NCBI GenBank assembly: GCA_023213395.1
Contig: CM041465.1
Span: 201,445,741-201,509,740 of the forward strand
DNA: 64,000 nucleotides
Reading direction: 5' to 3'
Source of the DNA: Cycas panzhihuaensis
Taxonomy: Eukaryota; Cycadophyta
Both the position numbers and the translations under genes were made by a program. Of the stretch, positions 46,946 through 57,311 are shown piece after piece. Numbering within the stretch: the first letter of the stretch is position 1; every line of letters begins with the position of its first letter. The notes under the pieces were generated by a model, which was not told the origin of the DNA, did no database searches, and saw nothing but the letters and a program-made list of their open reading frames with translations.

Positions 46946-48294
46946 CACTATTTTATTCTCGTTGGATTACTATCTTCTTTAATGAATACATAGTGTTCTC
47001 AAAGCAAAATTTTTCATTCAATTTTTGTAACTAATGTTGGTGGCCTACAATATTGAGGTCTTAAGTTTTTAATTTAGATCAAGTTTTTAAACATAGGTGG
47101 CCAAAACTAAAGGTTGAGTATATTTTGAATATAAGTTGATCAAGTCAAATCTTTAATAGTTTATGATTTTAAGTAAATTATTAGATTTTAAATTTGAAAT
47201 TCTATAAGTGAGTGAAGCTTTCTCTTAAAGTATAAAATGTGGAATCTTCTTTCTTTTTCATCTTGCTTACTTTTCTAGCTCTTAGTAGACATTATGTAGA
47301 GTAAGTTTTAGAGTTTGGGCCAAATATCTACTTGAGAAGAAGTGTTTTTCATAAATTCACAATTGGCTTGAACTTGGGTATTCTAGTTAATTTTCTTAAA
47401 TAGGGTTTGCTTTCAAGTTAAAAACCTACCCACAAAGATCTTTTTCATCACAAAATTTAAGAGTCTATGAAATGAATAATCTACATAAGTAACAATGAAT
47501 TTTAAAGAGTTCTCAAATCAAGTTTCCTCATTATTTAATAATATTTTTACCATGGATACCCATTAGCAATCACAAAATAAATATAGGTTTTAGCCAACAT
47601 CTTCATTATACCAAGTCTAATTCGTATAAGATTGGAATCTTAGAAAGCTTATTCAAAGGGCTATCCCATAGAGTTAAATATGGAGTAAATCGATTAAGAG
47701 TTAAAAAGATGGAGGTCGTTTTTATGAGCACATTTTTAATATACATCTATAATCAATGTAAGATAGAAAATAAAGAAATAAATTATTATATGTTGAATAG
47801 AGAAAACACAAAACCAAAGTATGAGTAATGGATCTAATAAGACTTGATCTAATGATGAGGTGATGAAAGAATAAAGTAGCAAAATGCAAGATAAATAAAA
47901 TATGCACACAATAATAGCCACACTAGTAGTGAAAATATATTAAACTTCAATTATTTAATAGAATAGGATATATATTTATAATATATATTCACATCATGTA
48001 AAATAATATAAAGTCAACTTTTATATGTTTGGCACACATTTCAACTAAGCAATTTGTATTAAATCATAAAAATTACATTATACATAGAAGTTCCTAGCAA
48101 ACATGCATGCCATGACCCACCAAAAAAACTCATATAATGAAGAGAGCATTTCATAACTAGAGTTGAAATCTAATTACTATCCCTTATTTATGGAATAATC
48201 ACCTCCAAGTTTCTTGCCACTCTTTTTTAATAGTAGGTATATTAACATACCATTACATGATTTAATACATTTACATCAAGCATAATATGACTTT
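46946..48294. other. AT-rich sequence, nothing recognised
   Basis: No open stretch with a family motif, no LTR end and no RNA gene was seen up to the left end of E2. The last five bases before E2 are ccttc (48295-48299). Confidence 0.5.
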
Positions 48295-48299
48295 CCTTC

Positions 48300-51020
48300 T
48301 GGACGCGCGTCTACGGGATAGCTACCTAACTAAATAGGAACGGTAAGAGCACTTGATAATATGATTGAGAAAATGACCTATAAGTAGGGCAAGCACCACG
48401 TAGGGTGCCCCGTGCGTCGGAGCGCGAGTTCAGGACCTGCAAATGGAATATAGCTACCAAAGGGTGATCCCCTCACTTCGAACAAGAGGTGAGGAGGCGT
48501 AGGGTTAGCCTGGGTTGACCTAAGGGAATGATCCTCCCACCCTTGGATGGCCGGAAGGGGAAGGAGAGAATCCTTCGGAGGGTTCCCTAAGATGAAGGGA
48601 AACCAGGAAGGGTAGGCAAGTTGATGGCCTACGGATGGGGTCACTTCGGTTATCCGGCTAAGCGGAGAACTGAGGGAATATAAAGGGAGTAACCCAAAAG
48701 GAGGTTATGGTATGTGCGGGCAAACTAACCAAACAAACAATAAAGATGGAGGGAAGTTTGCATGGAAAAAAGGGGGGAAAAGGTGAGAGGGAAGGTTTCC
48801 TAAGACCCTTTTCCTATGGCAAAAGGAAATACAAATGATAAAGTGAACAAAGTATAAATCAAAGCAAGGTTGATTTCCCTTTTATTTCCAGTGAGCTAAT
48901 TACTACTATGTAAAAGAACTCAAAAGGAAAAAGGTGATAAAGTGGAGCGAGGGCATATACCCGGAACGGAAGCATGTCATAATGGTGACGCTCCTAGGAG
49001 GCACTCAAAACTACTCCACAAGGCGCAGCGGTCGTGAAGAGTCGCGGCAGATCGGAACGAGGGGCTCCCTTACCTTCCCTGGAAAAATACTAAAGTACCA
49101 AACAAAGGAAAGAAAGGGGCCAAATACTAGCAATAAATGAAGTATGAAAATACAACATGAATGGAATCGCTTATCGGCGAAGGAAGAAAAGGGAGAAAGG
49201 TCCTTTGTGCTTTCCGAATACCTACAAGAGAATGACAACCTCCCCTCCTTTCCGGAGAAAGGGTGCTAACATACAATGGAAAGATCCTAACAATACATGT
49301 ATATGCAAAGCAAATATAAACTTAAATACGTGTATGTTAGTATCAACACAATGATGATAATATGTAAAGGAGGACAACCAAAGTAAATGGAAAGTAACCG
49401 ATAAGCCTCGGAGTGGCCCACCTCCCACAAAGAACGAACCCAACCTCCCCCAAAAGCCACGACGCAGCAAGGGTAAGGCTAAGAATGATGGCTAGAAATA
49501 GTAGCAAGAGAGTTGAAAAGAGCCAAAGAGGACCTACAGCAAGCCGGGGTGCTATGACGAGCAAACCGGGTTACTAAGAACGGAGTTGGGTAAAGGGCAA
49601 GTAGTCGGGACTTACTTGAGTCGCCCAGATCGAAGCATAAACCCTCAAACCAGCATTGTAACATGTGACAGCACTGATTTCAGTGGCTAAGGAAGGCCTA
49701 ACAAACCCTTGTCTAACTGCCAAGGATAGCACAAGGCAAGAGGGAAGGTTTGGGGGGCTAAAAGCCACTTGGGGAGCGTGGAAGGTGGTACGGAATCCAC
49801 CCAAGTCTCTCCCAAACCCTATGTAATCCCTCTCTGCCACTGCCTTGAGCAATAAACGCAAGCAAGGAGGCACTAATGACAAGAGTAAAACAGTCCAAAG
49901 CAAAGGAAAAGCAACCTCCAAAAACCTAAGCAAGAGGACAAGTAAAAAAGGGCATCAATTGAATAAGAAAATAGCTCAAATCAATGAATACCTGAGAAGG
50001 GGAGGGGAAGCTCTTGCCTTGGTCAAGGGCTGCTGAAGAGAGGCTGAGAAATCAGCCCAGAAACTGTGGAATAGTAGGCTTGGAACCCTACCAATGGAGT
50101 TGGAGGAAGAACCCCTGCACTTAGAACGCTTGATGGCTGCTTAAGCAAGAATCTGCTGAGATCTCTCCAAAGGGGCCCTCTCCAAGTCGTGTGAAGGGCT
50201 GGGAAGATGTCTTAGTCGTACCAAAGGAGAGCTGGGTGCTGGAGGAGAGGTGCAGGTCCTGTAGCAGCAGTAGAGAAACAGAGAATAGCAGAGCACAGGG
50301 TGGTTTCCTTGAGGAGCAATCCAAAAAATGAACAAAAGATCCCAAAAATGAGTTAATGATGACTTAAATACTCAGCCCAAACCCTAAAGCGAGCGATTAG
50401 GGCATAGCTGGAGGTGAGTTAAGTCACGAGACACGTGGCAGTTTCCCAATAAATGTGAAATTACCACGGCAAATTTTTAAAAAATAAATTTGAACAGTCA
50501 TCCCGCCGCAAAATCTTTGGTACCGCAGAATTTGCGGCAGTACCGCGAAATTCGCGGCGATATTCACCCGGAGGCAAAAACTAGCCTGGATAACTAGCCT
50601 GGGCTATGGGCAAATGACAAAAAAGGCTAATGGGGGGCTGAGACACCTACCTGAGGGTAAAAAAGCCAACAAACGAGTCCAAAAGAGTAAAAATGGGATT
50701 CAAACAATGTGACAAGTCAACCAAACGATGACGGGTCATCACACGGGCAGAGGTGGCACAAGCCAAGTGGATCCTGGAGTGAGTAGGGTAGAATGCGGGA
50801 AGTGGAATGGCCACCAGGGTGCCACACTCACTAGGAGTGTGCCCCCGCTATAGTCGTCATAGGCTAAATGAGTGTAGACAAAGACAAAATCATCTACAAG
50901 GTCACAACATGCAAACATACAAGCAAACACCCATTAAAAGAAAGCGATGATAAAGTGATGAGCATACCTGCACTTCCCTGAGTCGGTAATTTCGTATCCA
51001 TTCCCGGAAGCCAGGAAACA
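48300..51020 (-). repeat. 3' LTR of E2 (2721 bp)
   Basis: On the minus strand it starts TGTTTCCTGGCTTCC at 51020 and ends GCGCGTCCA at 48300. It holds the U3 promoter described separately and GC-rich palindromic blocks at 50505-50565. Open stretches inside it match no known protein. Confidence 0.9.
50363..50437 (-). promoter_or_regulatory. Putative LTR promoter of E2: TATA, telo-box, G-box
   Basis: On the minus strand TATTTAAG (50370-50363) is a fair TATA box. On the plus strand AAACCCTAA (50379-50387) is a telo-box, and CACGTG (50432-50437) is a palindromic G-box. The spacing suits a U3 core promoter with transcription starting near 50335. The E1 LTR shows decayed counterparts (CATGTG, AACCCTAA). 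Confidence 0.5.
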
Positions 51021-51031
51021 CTGCCCCCCTC
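51021..51031 (-). other. Polypurine tract of E2
   Basis: On the minus strand a GAGGGGGGCAG run abuts the LTR start. Confidence 0.75.
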
Positions 51032-51429
51032 GCAGCAGAGCCTCACCGCTGGGAAGCCTGGTGCGATGGCGAATGCTGGCAACACAACTGTCAATAGCAC
51101 ATGTGTATATAGATATATCAATCAAGATCATAACAATAGGCAAGGGTGCCAGCGAGTGTCGTGGCGGAATGCGTGGATACGAAAGCGGCGGTGGAGACAA
51201 CATAGAAATTTTATGAGCCACCTGGGGACCAACTGGAAAAATGAGAAAGGCGAGGGTGATGCCCCCACTACAAAAGATGCAGAAAGACGTGCATGATCAA
51301 GTAGAAGAATAAGCATAACGGGTAGGCATCATAGTTTAACCTCATTAGCGGCTAGGTTTCGGAGGTGCGAACGGGTCGCAAAGCAAAGTGTAAAACGACC
51401 TGGGGCTTGGGCGACAGGGCAGCCAGACA

Positions 51430-51919
51430 AGCCTCAGGGACGGTCAGTAAGGAGAGGAAGGCGACACTCAAGGATGAGGCGAACGAGACTATCTGCCTCA
51501 GCGTTGAGGGCTCAAGGGATATGCTGGATATCGATGGAAAAGAAGCAGGCCAGGAGAGATCTGGCGGCGGAAGCAAGAGTCCTCAAGTGAGGGCATCGCA
51601 CCTGGTAAACCTGGGTGAGATGAGACACTACAACTTGAGAGTCACAAAGCAAAACGATGGATCCGTGATGAAAACAAAGAGCATCAATAAGGGCTTCAAT
51701 CATAGCTGTATATTCGACTTCATTGTTAGTAGCCTCTGGGACGAAGATCCCAGAGCATAGGAGATCATGTCCAGAAGGGCTGCGGAGAATCCATGCAACG
51801 ACAGAAGGTCCAAGGTTACCACGGCTTCCACCGTCGGTAAAAATGTAGATGGACATGGGTGACACAAAGTCCTGGTAGTAAAGAAAGCGATACTCGAAAG
51901 GCAAGCAAAAAGTGGCCAT
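51430..51919 (-). pseudogene. E2 archaeal-type second RNase H
   Basis: The reading 51919-51512 is open for 135 codons. I-F-T-D-G-G-S-R-G-N gives the first Asp near 51832, E-A-T-N-N-E-V-E-Y-T-A-M-I-E-A-L the catalytic Glu near 51708, and L-C-D-S-Q-V-V-V-S-H-L-T-Q-V-Y the second Asp near 51640. After a stop or frame change the end A-L-N-A-E-A-D-S-L continues to about 51430 with the last Asp. All four acidic positions are present. Such a second RNase H is known in Tat elements and could help with removal of the RNA strand or the primer. Here it is separated from RT by integrase and the antisense PMD gene. Confidence 0.85.
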
Positions 51920-52362
51920 GAAGAGTAAGAGGACCTAGCAATGAGGTTATCCAGGGCGAGAGCAAGCAGTTCGATCACCATTAGAGAGTGGTCGGAAGAG
52001 AAAAAGGGCATCTTAGAGCACCAAAAGGGCGCTTCGGAAAGTAAAACATGCCCCCGGGCAAGGGAGAATCCCCTTTGGGGAGCCCAAGAGCGAGAAAGGA
52101 CTGCGGAAACGAGTCCAGGGCGACGAAATGAGGCCAACAAGTATAAACTCGAGTATGCACAGAAGTGGCACGCCAAACGAGACAAAGGGCCCAGGGAAAA
52201 AGTGCAAAAATGAGGCACCATAAATGCACCTGCGAGAAAGCACAAAAAGGGTGTCAAGAGAGCACAATGGACAACAGGGCCAGAAGGCAAAGGCCACCAG
52301 GGAAACAGGACGATCTCGACGGGCATTGCGAGCCAAAACAAGAACCGCGTTGGGACCCACTT

Positions 52363-52370
52363 TATATAAG
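52363..52370 (+). promoter_or_regulatory. TATA box of the E2 antisense PMD gene
   Basis: TATATAAG on the plus strand, 190 bases before the exon 1 donor. In E1 the same word is 191 bases before its donor. Preserved sequence and spacing in two diverged copies argue for a real promoter. Confidence 0.65.
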
Positions 52371-52553
52371 GAAATCGAACAGAAAATAGATTCATTTTCA
52401 CCAGCTCTCTTGAGAAACTAAAGCCATTCCCTTACACAGCGGAGCACCGTCCAACTTTGGAGGCACGCAGGGAGAGATCGGACCATTGGATCGGAGAGCG
52501 GAGAGAGCTAGCAGGATCGTCAGGACGAGATGGCGACAGCGAGACTGGATCCA

Positions 52554-53032
52554 GTGAGTGGATATCACTAAACCTGACCTATTTCAGAGCTTTAATTTCA
52601 TTGGTTTTTATAGTTTTTTGTATGATTTTAGTGCCCCTTATGGGTAATTGGAGGCCTCTCGAAGTCTGAATTGGACCCAGAAAGAGGCGGGGACCTGGGC
52701 ATTAGGGAGCCCTAGTCCCGGTGGGCCCCACGGGGTCCACCAGAAGAATTTTTTATTTTTCGGGGCAGAAATCCCCCCTTTTGGGGGGTTCGCCATTCGT
52801 ATCGTGACAAAGATTGCGGTGCCGCGATCATTGCCGCGGGGCCCGAATCATCATAAGACCCGAGCCAAACTTAGCGGTACCGCTAAGTTTAGCGCAGTAC
52901 GAAGGCAGAAAAAGAGAAAAAATAATAAGAGGGGCCAAAAGAGCCCCAAATCTCAGACAGAGAGAGTTGAGAAAGGGTTAGGAGTGTTGGTAACTGATAT
53001 AAGGCTAACTTGATTATTTTTGACGTGGACAG
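52554..53032 (+). other. Intron 1 of the E2 PMD gene, with GC-rich palindromes
   Basis: Donor CCA/GTGAGT and acceptor GGACAG/G match the E1 copy at the same place. The intron holds AGCGGTACCGCT-type palindromes (52872-52885), words also seen in the E2 LTR at 50515-50560. Confidence 0.6.
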
Positions 53033-54236
53033 GCTGTCATCGCGGTGGATAACCGCGAGAATGTGGGTATAGCTATGTTGAGTTAGATAGAGATGGCATC
53101 CCAGGAGGACAGGGAGATCCTGCAGAGGTGTGGCCTATACAAGGCCTTGAAGACACCTCAATATGCATCAGATTAGAGATTATTGGTCGACATCGTATCC
53201 CATTGGGATAGGAGCAGACATGTATTCCACCTACCTCAAGTAGGTGATGTGGTGGTTACGCCGAGGGACATCTGTGGGATCTTAGGAGTACTGCGACAGG
53301 AGGCCGGTGAGGCGGGGATCTTGCCCAGCACCGAGGCAAGACTGAGAGGCGGTCTGTTCTTCACTGTTGACAGTGGGTGGGAGCGGAGGGGAGCTCCCCT
53401 CCAGACCATGCTGATATCCGGAGTTCCTCAGGTGAGGAAGCTGATTATACTATGCGTTCTATTCTAGATTTCCCGGAAGCAGAACTATAGGGAGATACCG
53501 GGTAGATGGTTGGATGCAGTACGCCGCTGTGAAGCCAGCGAGAGGATGGACTGGGCGACCCTGATAGCGGTGAACCTCGTCGCCCAACTAAACACTATTA
53601 TGATGACCGGCAGAGGTGGATTATCATATAGCATGCTGCTATAATGCTAATTCTTTGATCATTTCACGGCAGTGGCACCAGTGGGGGGACCACACCCCAT
53701 CACAGAGCGGGCCCTGATGGTCCGCAGGTGGCAGACTCGGTTGAGAGGGACAGAGGACTGGGCCCATGTCTGACGATTAGTGGAGGTGACATTGCTGGAC
53801 CTCCTCACCCTACCAGACTATATAGCAGAGCCATACGGGACGGTGAGGTGGGACAGTGATGACGAGGCAGGCAGAGCAGGAGCGCCCGCAAATGGTGACG
53901 ATGGCAATGATGGTGATGATGGAGGAGATGGGGTTGGCCCGTCACGACCTACAGGGGAGGCAGATCCTTCAGGGATGGCAGGAGGAGCAGAGGGTCCATC
54001 TGGGGCTGCCAGAGGAGAGGCAGGCCCATCGGGAGTGCCAGATGAGAGCAGGGGGCCAGTGACCAAGGCCCGCAGGCTGCAGATCGTGAGAGGATCCAGA
54101 GGGACGAGAGTTGAGTCAGTCCCTGCGAGGAGGGAGGCCCAGGTAGAGGAGGTACCCGAGGATGAGGCACCCGCAGCTGGCACAGAGCCAGGAGGGGAGG
54201 ATGTTGCATGACCAGAGGAGCCAGCGGCCACAGCAG

Positions 54237-54347
54237 GTGAGACCTAACCTTTTCTTGAGTCTTTTGGTATCCAGATAGATATTTGATTTGATTTGATCAT
54301 GGTATGTGGTGAGATATATACTGACACATGGCATGTTGTATTGGCAG
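54237..54347 (+). other. Intron 2 of the E2 PMD gene
   Basis: 111 nt, T-rich before the acceptor TTGTATTGGCAG. E1 has a 120-nt counterpart (25820-25701) with the shared tail TGACA...TGGCA/AG. It contains in-frame stops but its length is a multiple of three, so frame does not decide the case. Conserved splice ends do. Confidence 0.7.
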
Positions 54348-55075
54348 GTGTAGCAGAGATCCGGAGACTGGTAGAGGCTGTGGTGAGGGAGATATTCCCT
54401 CAGGTGTATGCAGAGGGGCAACCGCCCATCCAGGCAGGTGATGCGCCTAGAGCGGCAGGCACCCACGTGGAGGCATTCGTCCTATTGGTGAGGGCGAGAG
54501 ATATTTGGGCCGCAGAGTCCCAGGAGCACATGACATTCCGAGGATAGCTGCAGCAAGAGCAGGATGAGGCGAGGCGCAAGAGGGACGAGTTACACGGACG
54601 GTGCAGGCTCTAGAGGCACAGAGAGGAGCAGGCAAAGATGCCGAGAGCAGAGTCCAGATAGCGGTACTCGAGGAGCACCTTAGAGTGACGGAGGAGGGAC
54701 TCCGAGGAGAGAGGGATTGTATCCAGGCCTGATATGATCAGTTGGTTTCTCAGGTAGCGTCGAGGTCGAGCTGAAGTAAGACATATACCCACATGGTGGC
54801 GATGACCTTGAGACAACCATGAGATGAGGGGAGCGAGGCAGGCAGCTCGCGGAGGCCTAAGAGGAGCCTCGGAGGGATGTGGTCCCCAGGAGAGGGATCA
54901 CACAGACTGGGAGATGGTACCCCAGGAGCGGGGCATCAGTAGAGTAGGAGATGTACATATTGACTTCAACAGGGGAAAGCACGGGCCTCCAGGGGCTCAT
55001 ATATAGGATCAGATGATTGTACCCCCCTGCAAGGACACCGGCTTCCGATATGTATGATGTAACATGATTTTTGTT

Positions 55076-55588
55076 GTATATATATATATGGGGTAATTGG
55101 AACCCCATTTTGGTATGAGATACTGTGCATATATCATGTGTGGATGACATGTATGTTTATTTTGTATGTTGTAGATGTTAAGTTGTGAATATTTTATTGT
55201 ATGATATACACGTTCCCTTCCATGTATGGCTATATGTCTAACAGGAACACACACACCCATCGTGAGTGGAGACGATAGAGAGATGTGAGGTTAGAGGGTA
55301 GAGCAGCATACACGTCTATGGAAGAGCATAACGGAATATGTGAAGGAAATGGTAGGCAAGAGAGAGGAGCAACGATGCTCCAAAGCATCGTCCTGATTGG
55401 GGAATGCCCCAATAGGAAGACAACAGTTCCCGGGAGGATATGGGAATATGGGTTCTGCGAAAGGAACCAGAAAGAAGAAGAAGAATCCACCTTAAATTGT
55501 CATTCTACCCGTGGTTGGGGAGAATGGGGACAACCTAAGGTGGTAGTTTAGGCTCATTCCAGAGCAGGGCAAAGGGATTGTCGAAAGG
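55076..55588 (-). other. E2 spacer between integrase and PMD 3' end
   Basis: No coding motif. It is shared with E1 (24335-24950). An AT repeat lies at 55076-55089. Here the sense pol and antisense PMD transcripts converge. Confidence 0.6.
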
Positions 55589-56700
55589 TCACGCGTAAAT
55601 TTTTTTAAGGAATCTCCCGTTAATAGCCTTCTCAAACTCAAGCCCTTCTAGGGTGGCTATTCTGTAGGTATCATTATCGAGGGATTCGATAATGATGAAA
55701 GGACCAATCCATCGGGGTTTGAACTTGGTTAAACAATCATGGAGATACTCGAGCTTGAGGACGTGGTCCCCAGGGAATAAAGGACGAGAACAAAGATGTT
55801 TATCGTAGGTCCTTTGTGAGCGAGCTTTGGATGCTAGGTTAGCCTGATAAGCGGCTAAGCGTCTCTCATCCAAAGCCTTCAGGTCCAGAAGGCAAGCCTG
55901 ACGGATCGACTCTTCATCGATGAGACCTCGAAGGGAGACTCGTAAGGAAGGAATCTCCACCTCCGATTAGAATCGCCTTGGTACCATAGACCAGGGAGAA
56001 CGGGGTCATTCCCATGGCAGAACGGATAGAGGTGCGGTAAGCCCACAAAGCAGAGGGCAGCTAAAGGTACCAATCCTTTTGGGACTAAGGAACGATTTTC
56101 TTGAGAATGTTGACGAGAGTCTTATTGAAAGACTCTACTTGGCCATTCGCCTGAGGGTAGTAAGGAGAAGAAGTTTTGTGAGAAATTTTAAACTTCTTAC
56201 AAAGCTCATCCATTTCCTTATTACAGAAAGGGGTTCCATTGTCAGTGATTAGGACATCTGGAATCCCAAAACGATAAATGATGTGCTGGTAAATGAACGT
56301 AGCTATCATTTTAGCAGGGGTAGTGATCAAGGGGATGGCCTCTACCCATTTAGTGAAATACTCCGTGGCAGTCAAGATAAACTTGTGCTGCGACGACGAA
56401 GGTGGGGAGATAGCCTCGATGAGGTCCAGTCCCCATTGAGCAAAAGGCCATGGTGAGACAATAGGATGCAGGGCCTCGGAAGGCACAAAGGATATGTTGG
56501 CATGTTCTTAACATCGTTGATATCTCAGAGCAAAGGCATGAGCATCCTTGAAAAGGGACGGCCAGAAATAGCCCATGCGAAGGATCCTCTAAGCCATAGA
56601 CTGGCCCCCAAAGTGACCTCCACAAATACCGTGGTGGCATTTGTGAAGTACTTGGTCAGCTTCGTCAGCAGTGACACAGCGGAGGAGGATCCCATCGAAG
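55589..56700 (-). pseudogene. E2 integrase
   Basis: The zinc region begins in the frame of 57266-56589 with H-K-C-H-H-G-I-C-G-G-H-F-G. The catalytic core (56486-56085) has Q-W-G-L-D-L-I for the first Asp, V-L-I-T-D-N-G-T-P-F for the second and G-Q-V-E-S-F-N for the Glu, with 35 residues between the second Asp and the Glu. The C-terminal part (55960-55589) has L-K-x-E-x-L and K-F-K-P-R-W-I-G-P-F, a GPY/F-type module. Integrase inserts the cDNA. All catalytic residues are present, but the gene is spread over two frames with stops near 56490 and 56084-55960. Confidence 0.85.
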
Positions 56701-57300
56701 GACCTCTTGTACAATACCTCGTCCATAAGGAGGTATTGCCTGGCAGAAGTCCAGATGCGAGATCTAACTTTACTGCTGGCATCGGGGTGGTATTGCTGCT
56801 GTGTAAGATACCGCACTATATCACCATACCACTCATTGTCAATAAGTAGATGGTGAGAGACCCCCTGAATCGTCAGGATAGACTCATCAAGGAGAGAGTC
56901 ATCAACGGGGGCACCAAAGGAGTTAAGGATAGGGGCGTCTGCAAGTTGCTCGGCCACTACCATTTCCTTCTTTGATTTCCGGTTAACGATATGGAGGTCA
57001 AATTCTTGAAGTAGGATGGCCCACCGACTGGCCCTATCTGTCAAATCTGAACGAGTGAGCAGGTATCGCAAGGGATCGGACTGAATAATCACCTTGGTGG
57101 TGTTCCCAAGCAAGTAGTATCTAAACTTCTTAGTTGCATGGACCAAGGAGAGGCACTCCTTCTCGGCAGGAGAATAGTTAAGCTCGGCAGCCACGAGAGT
57201 ACGGCTGATGAAGTATATAGCTCTCTCAGTTCCTGATTCATCCTCCTGAGCTAACATAGTGTCCAAGGACTCGTCAGTCGTCGAGGTATACAGGACGAAG
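56700..57300 (-). pseudogene. E2 RNase H (first, gypsy type)
   Basis: The open stretch 57266-56589 begins inside RNase H: L-A-Q-E-D-E, then Y-F-I-S-R-T-L and A-E-L-N-Y-S-P-A-E-K-E-C (catalytic Glu). I-I-Q-S-D-P-L-R-Y-L-L follows, then A-S-R-W-A-I-L-L-Q-E-F-D and V-A-E-Q-L-A-D, which is the usual D-x-L-A/S-x-H/R-like end. It follows RT in the same frame family and continues without a break into the integrase zinc region. Confidence 0.82.
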
Positions 57301-57311
57301 GGTCTATCGAA

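Larger units (their letters stand above)
52390..55075 (+). pseudogene. E2 antisense plant-mobile-domain (PMD) gene, three exons
   Basis: It is read on the plus strand against E2. Exon 1 has ATG at 52530 and eight codons before a GTGAGT donor at 52554. Intron 1 is 52554-53032 and exon 2 53033-54236. Intron 2 is 54237-54347 (111 nt, GTGAGA...GGCAG), and exon 3 runs from 54348 to about 55070. Exon 2 stays in one frame for 1.2 kb with only point stops. The PMD opens with L-Q-R-C-G-L-Y-K-A-L, then L-L-V-D-I-V-S-H-W-D-R-x-R-H-V-F-H-L-P (53177-53233), T-P-R-D-I-C-G-I-L-G and N-Y-R-E-I-P-G-R-W. R-G-G-L-S-Y-S-M-L-L closes the domain near 53640. An acidic stretch and G-P-S-G repeats follow (53850-54060). 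Exon 3 is rich in Glu, Arg and Gln and likely helical. At least five in-frame stops mean it is not translated whole in this copy. Confidence 0.82.

Noticed and set aside
51700-52401. 233-codon minus-strand open stretch before the E2 second RNase H
   Set aside because: It overlaps the RNase H in another frame and crosses the TATA box and upstream region of the antisense PMD gene. It is Leu- and Cys-rich with no domain, and the E1 counterpart is not open in the same frame.
53428-53466. 39-nt intron in the PMD exon (CAG/GTGAGG to TTCTAG)
   Set aside because: It is too short for plant splicing and the donor is GC in E1. A stop by mutation or a longer intron is more likely.
53818-54231. 137-codon minus-strand open stretch opposite the PMD linker
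   Set aside because: It mirrors the GPSG-coding repeats. The plus-strand reading has the domain, introns and homology to E1.
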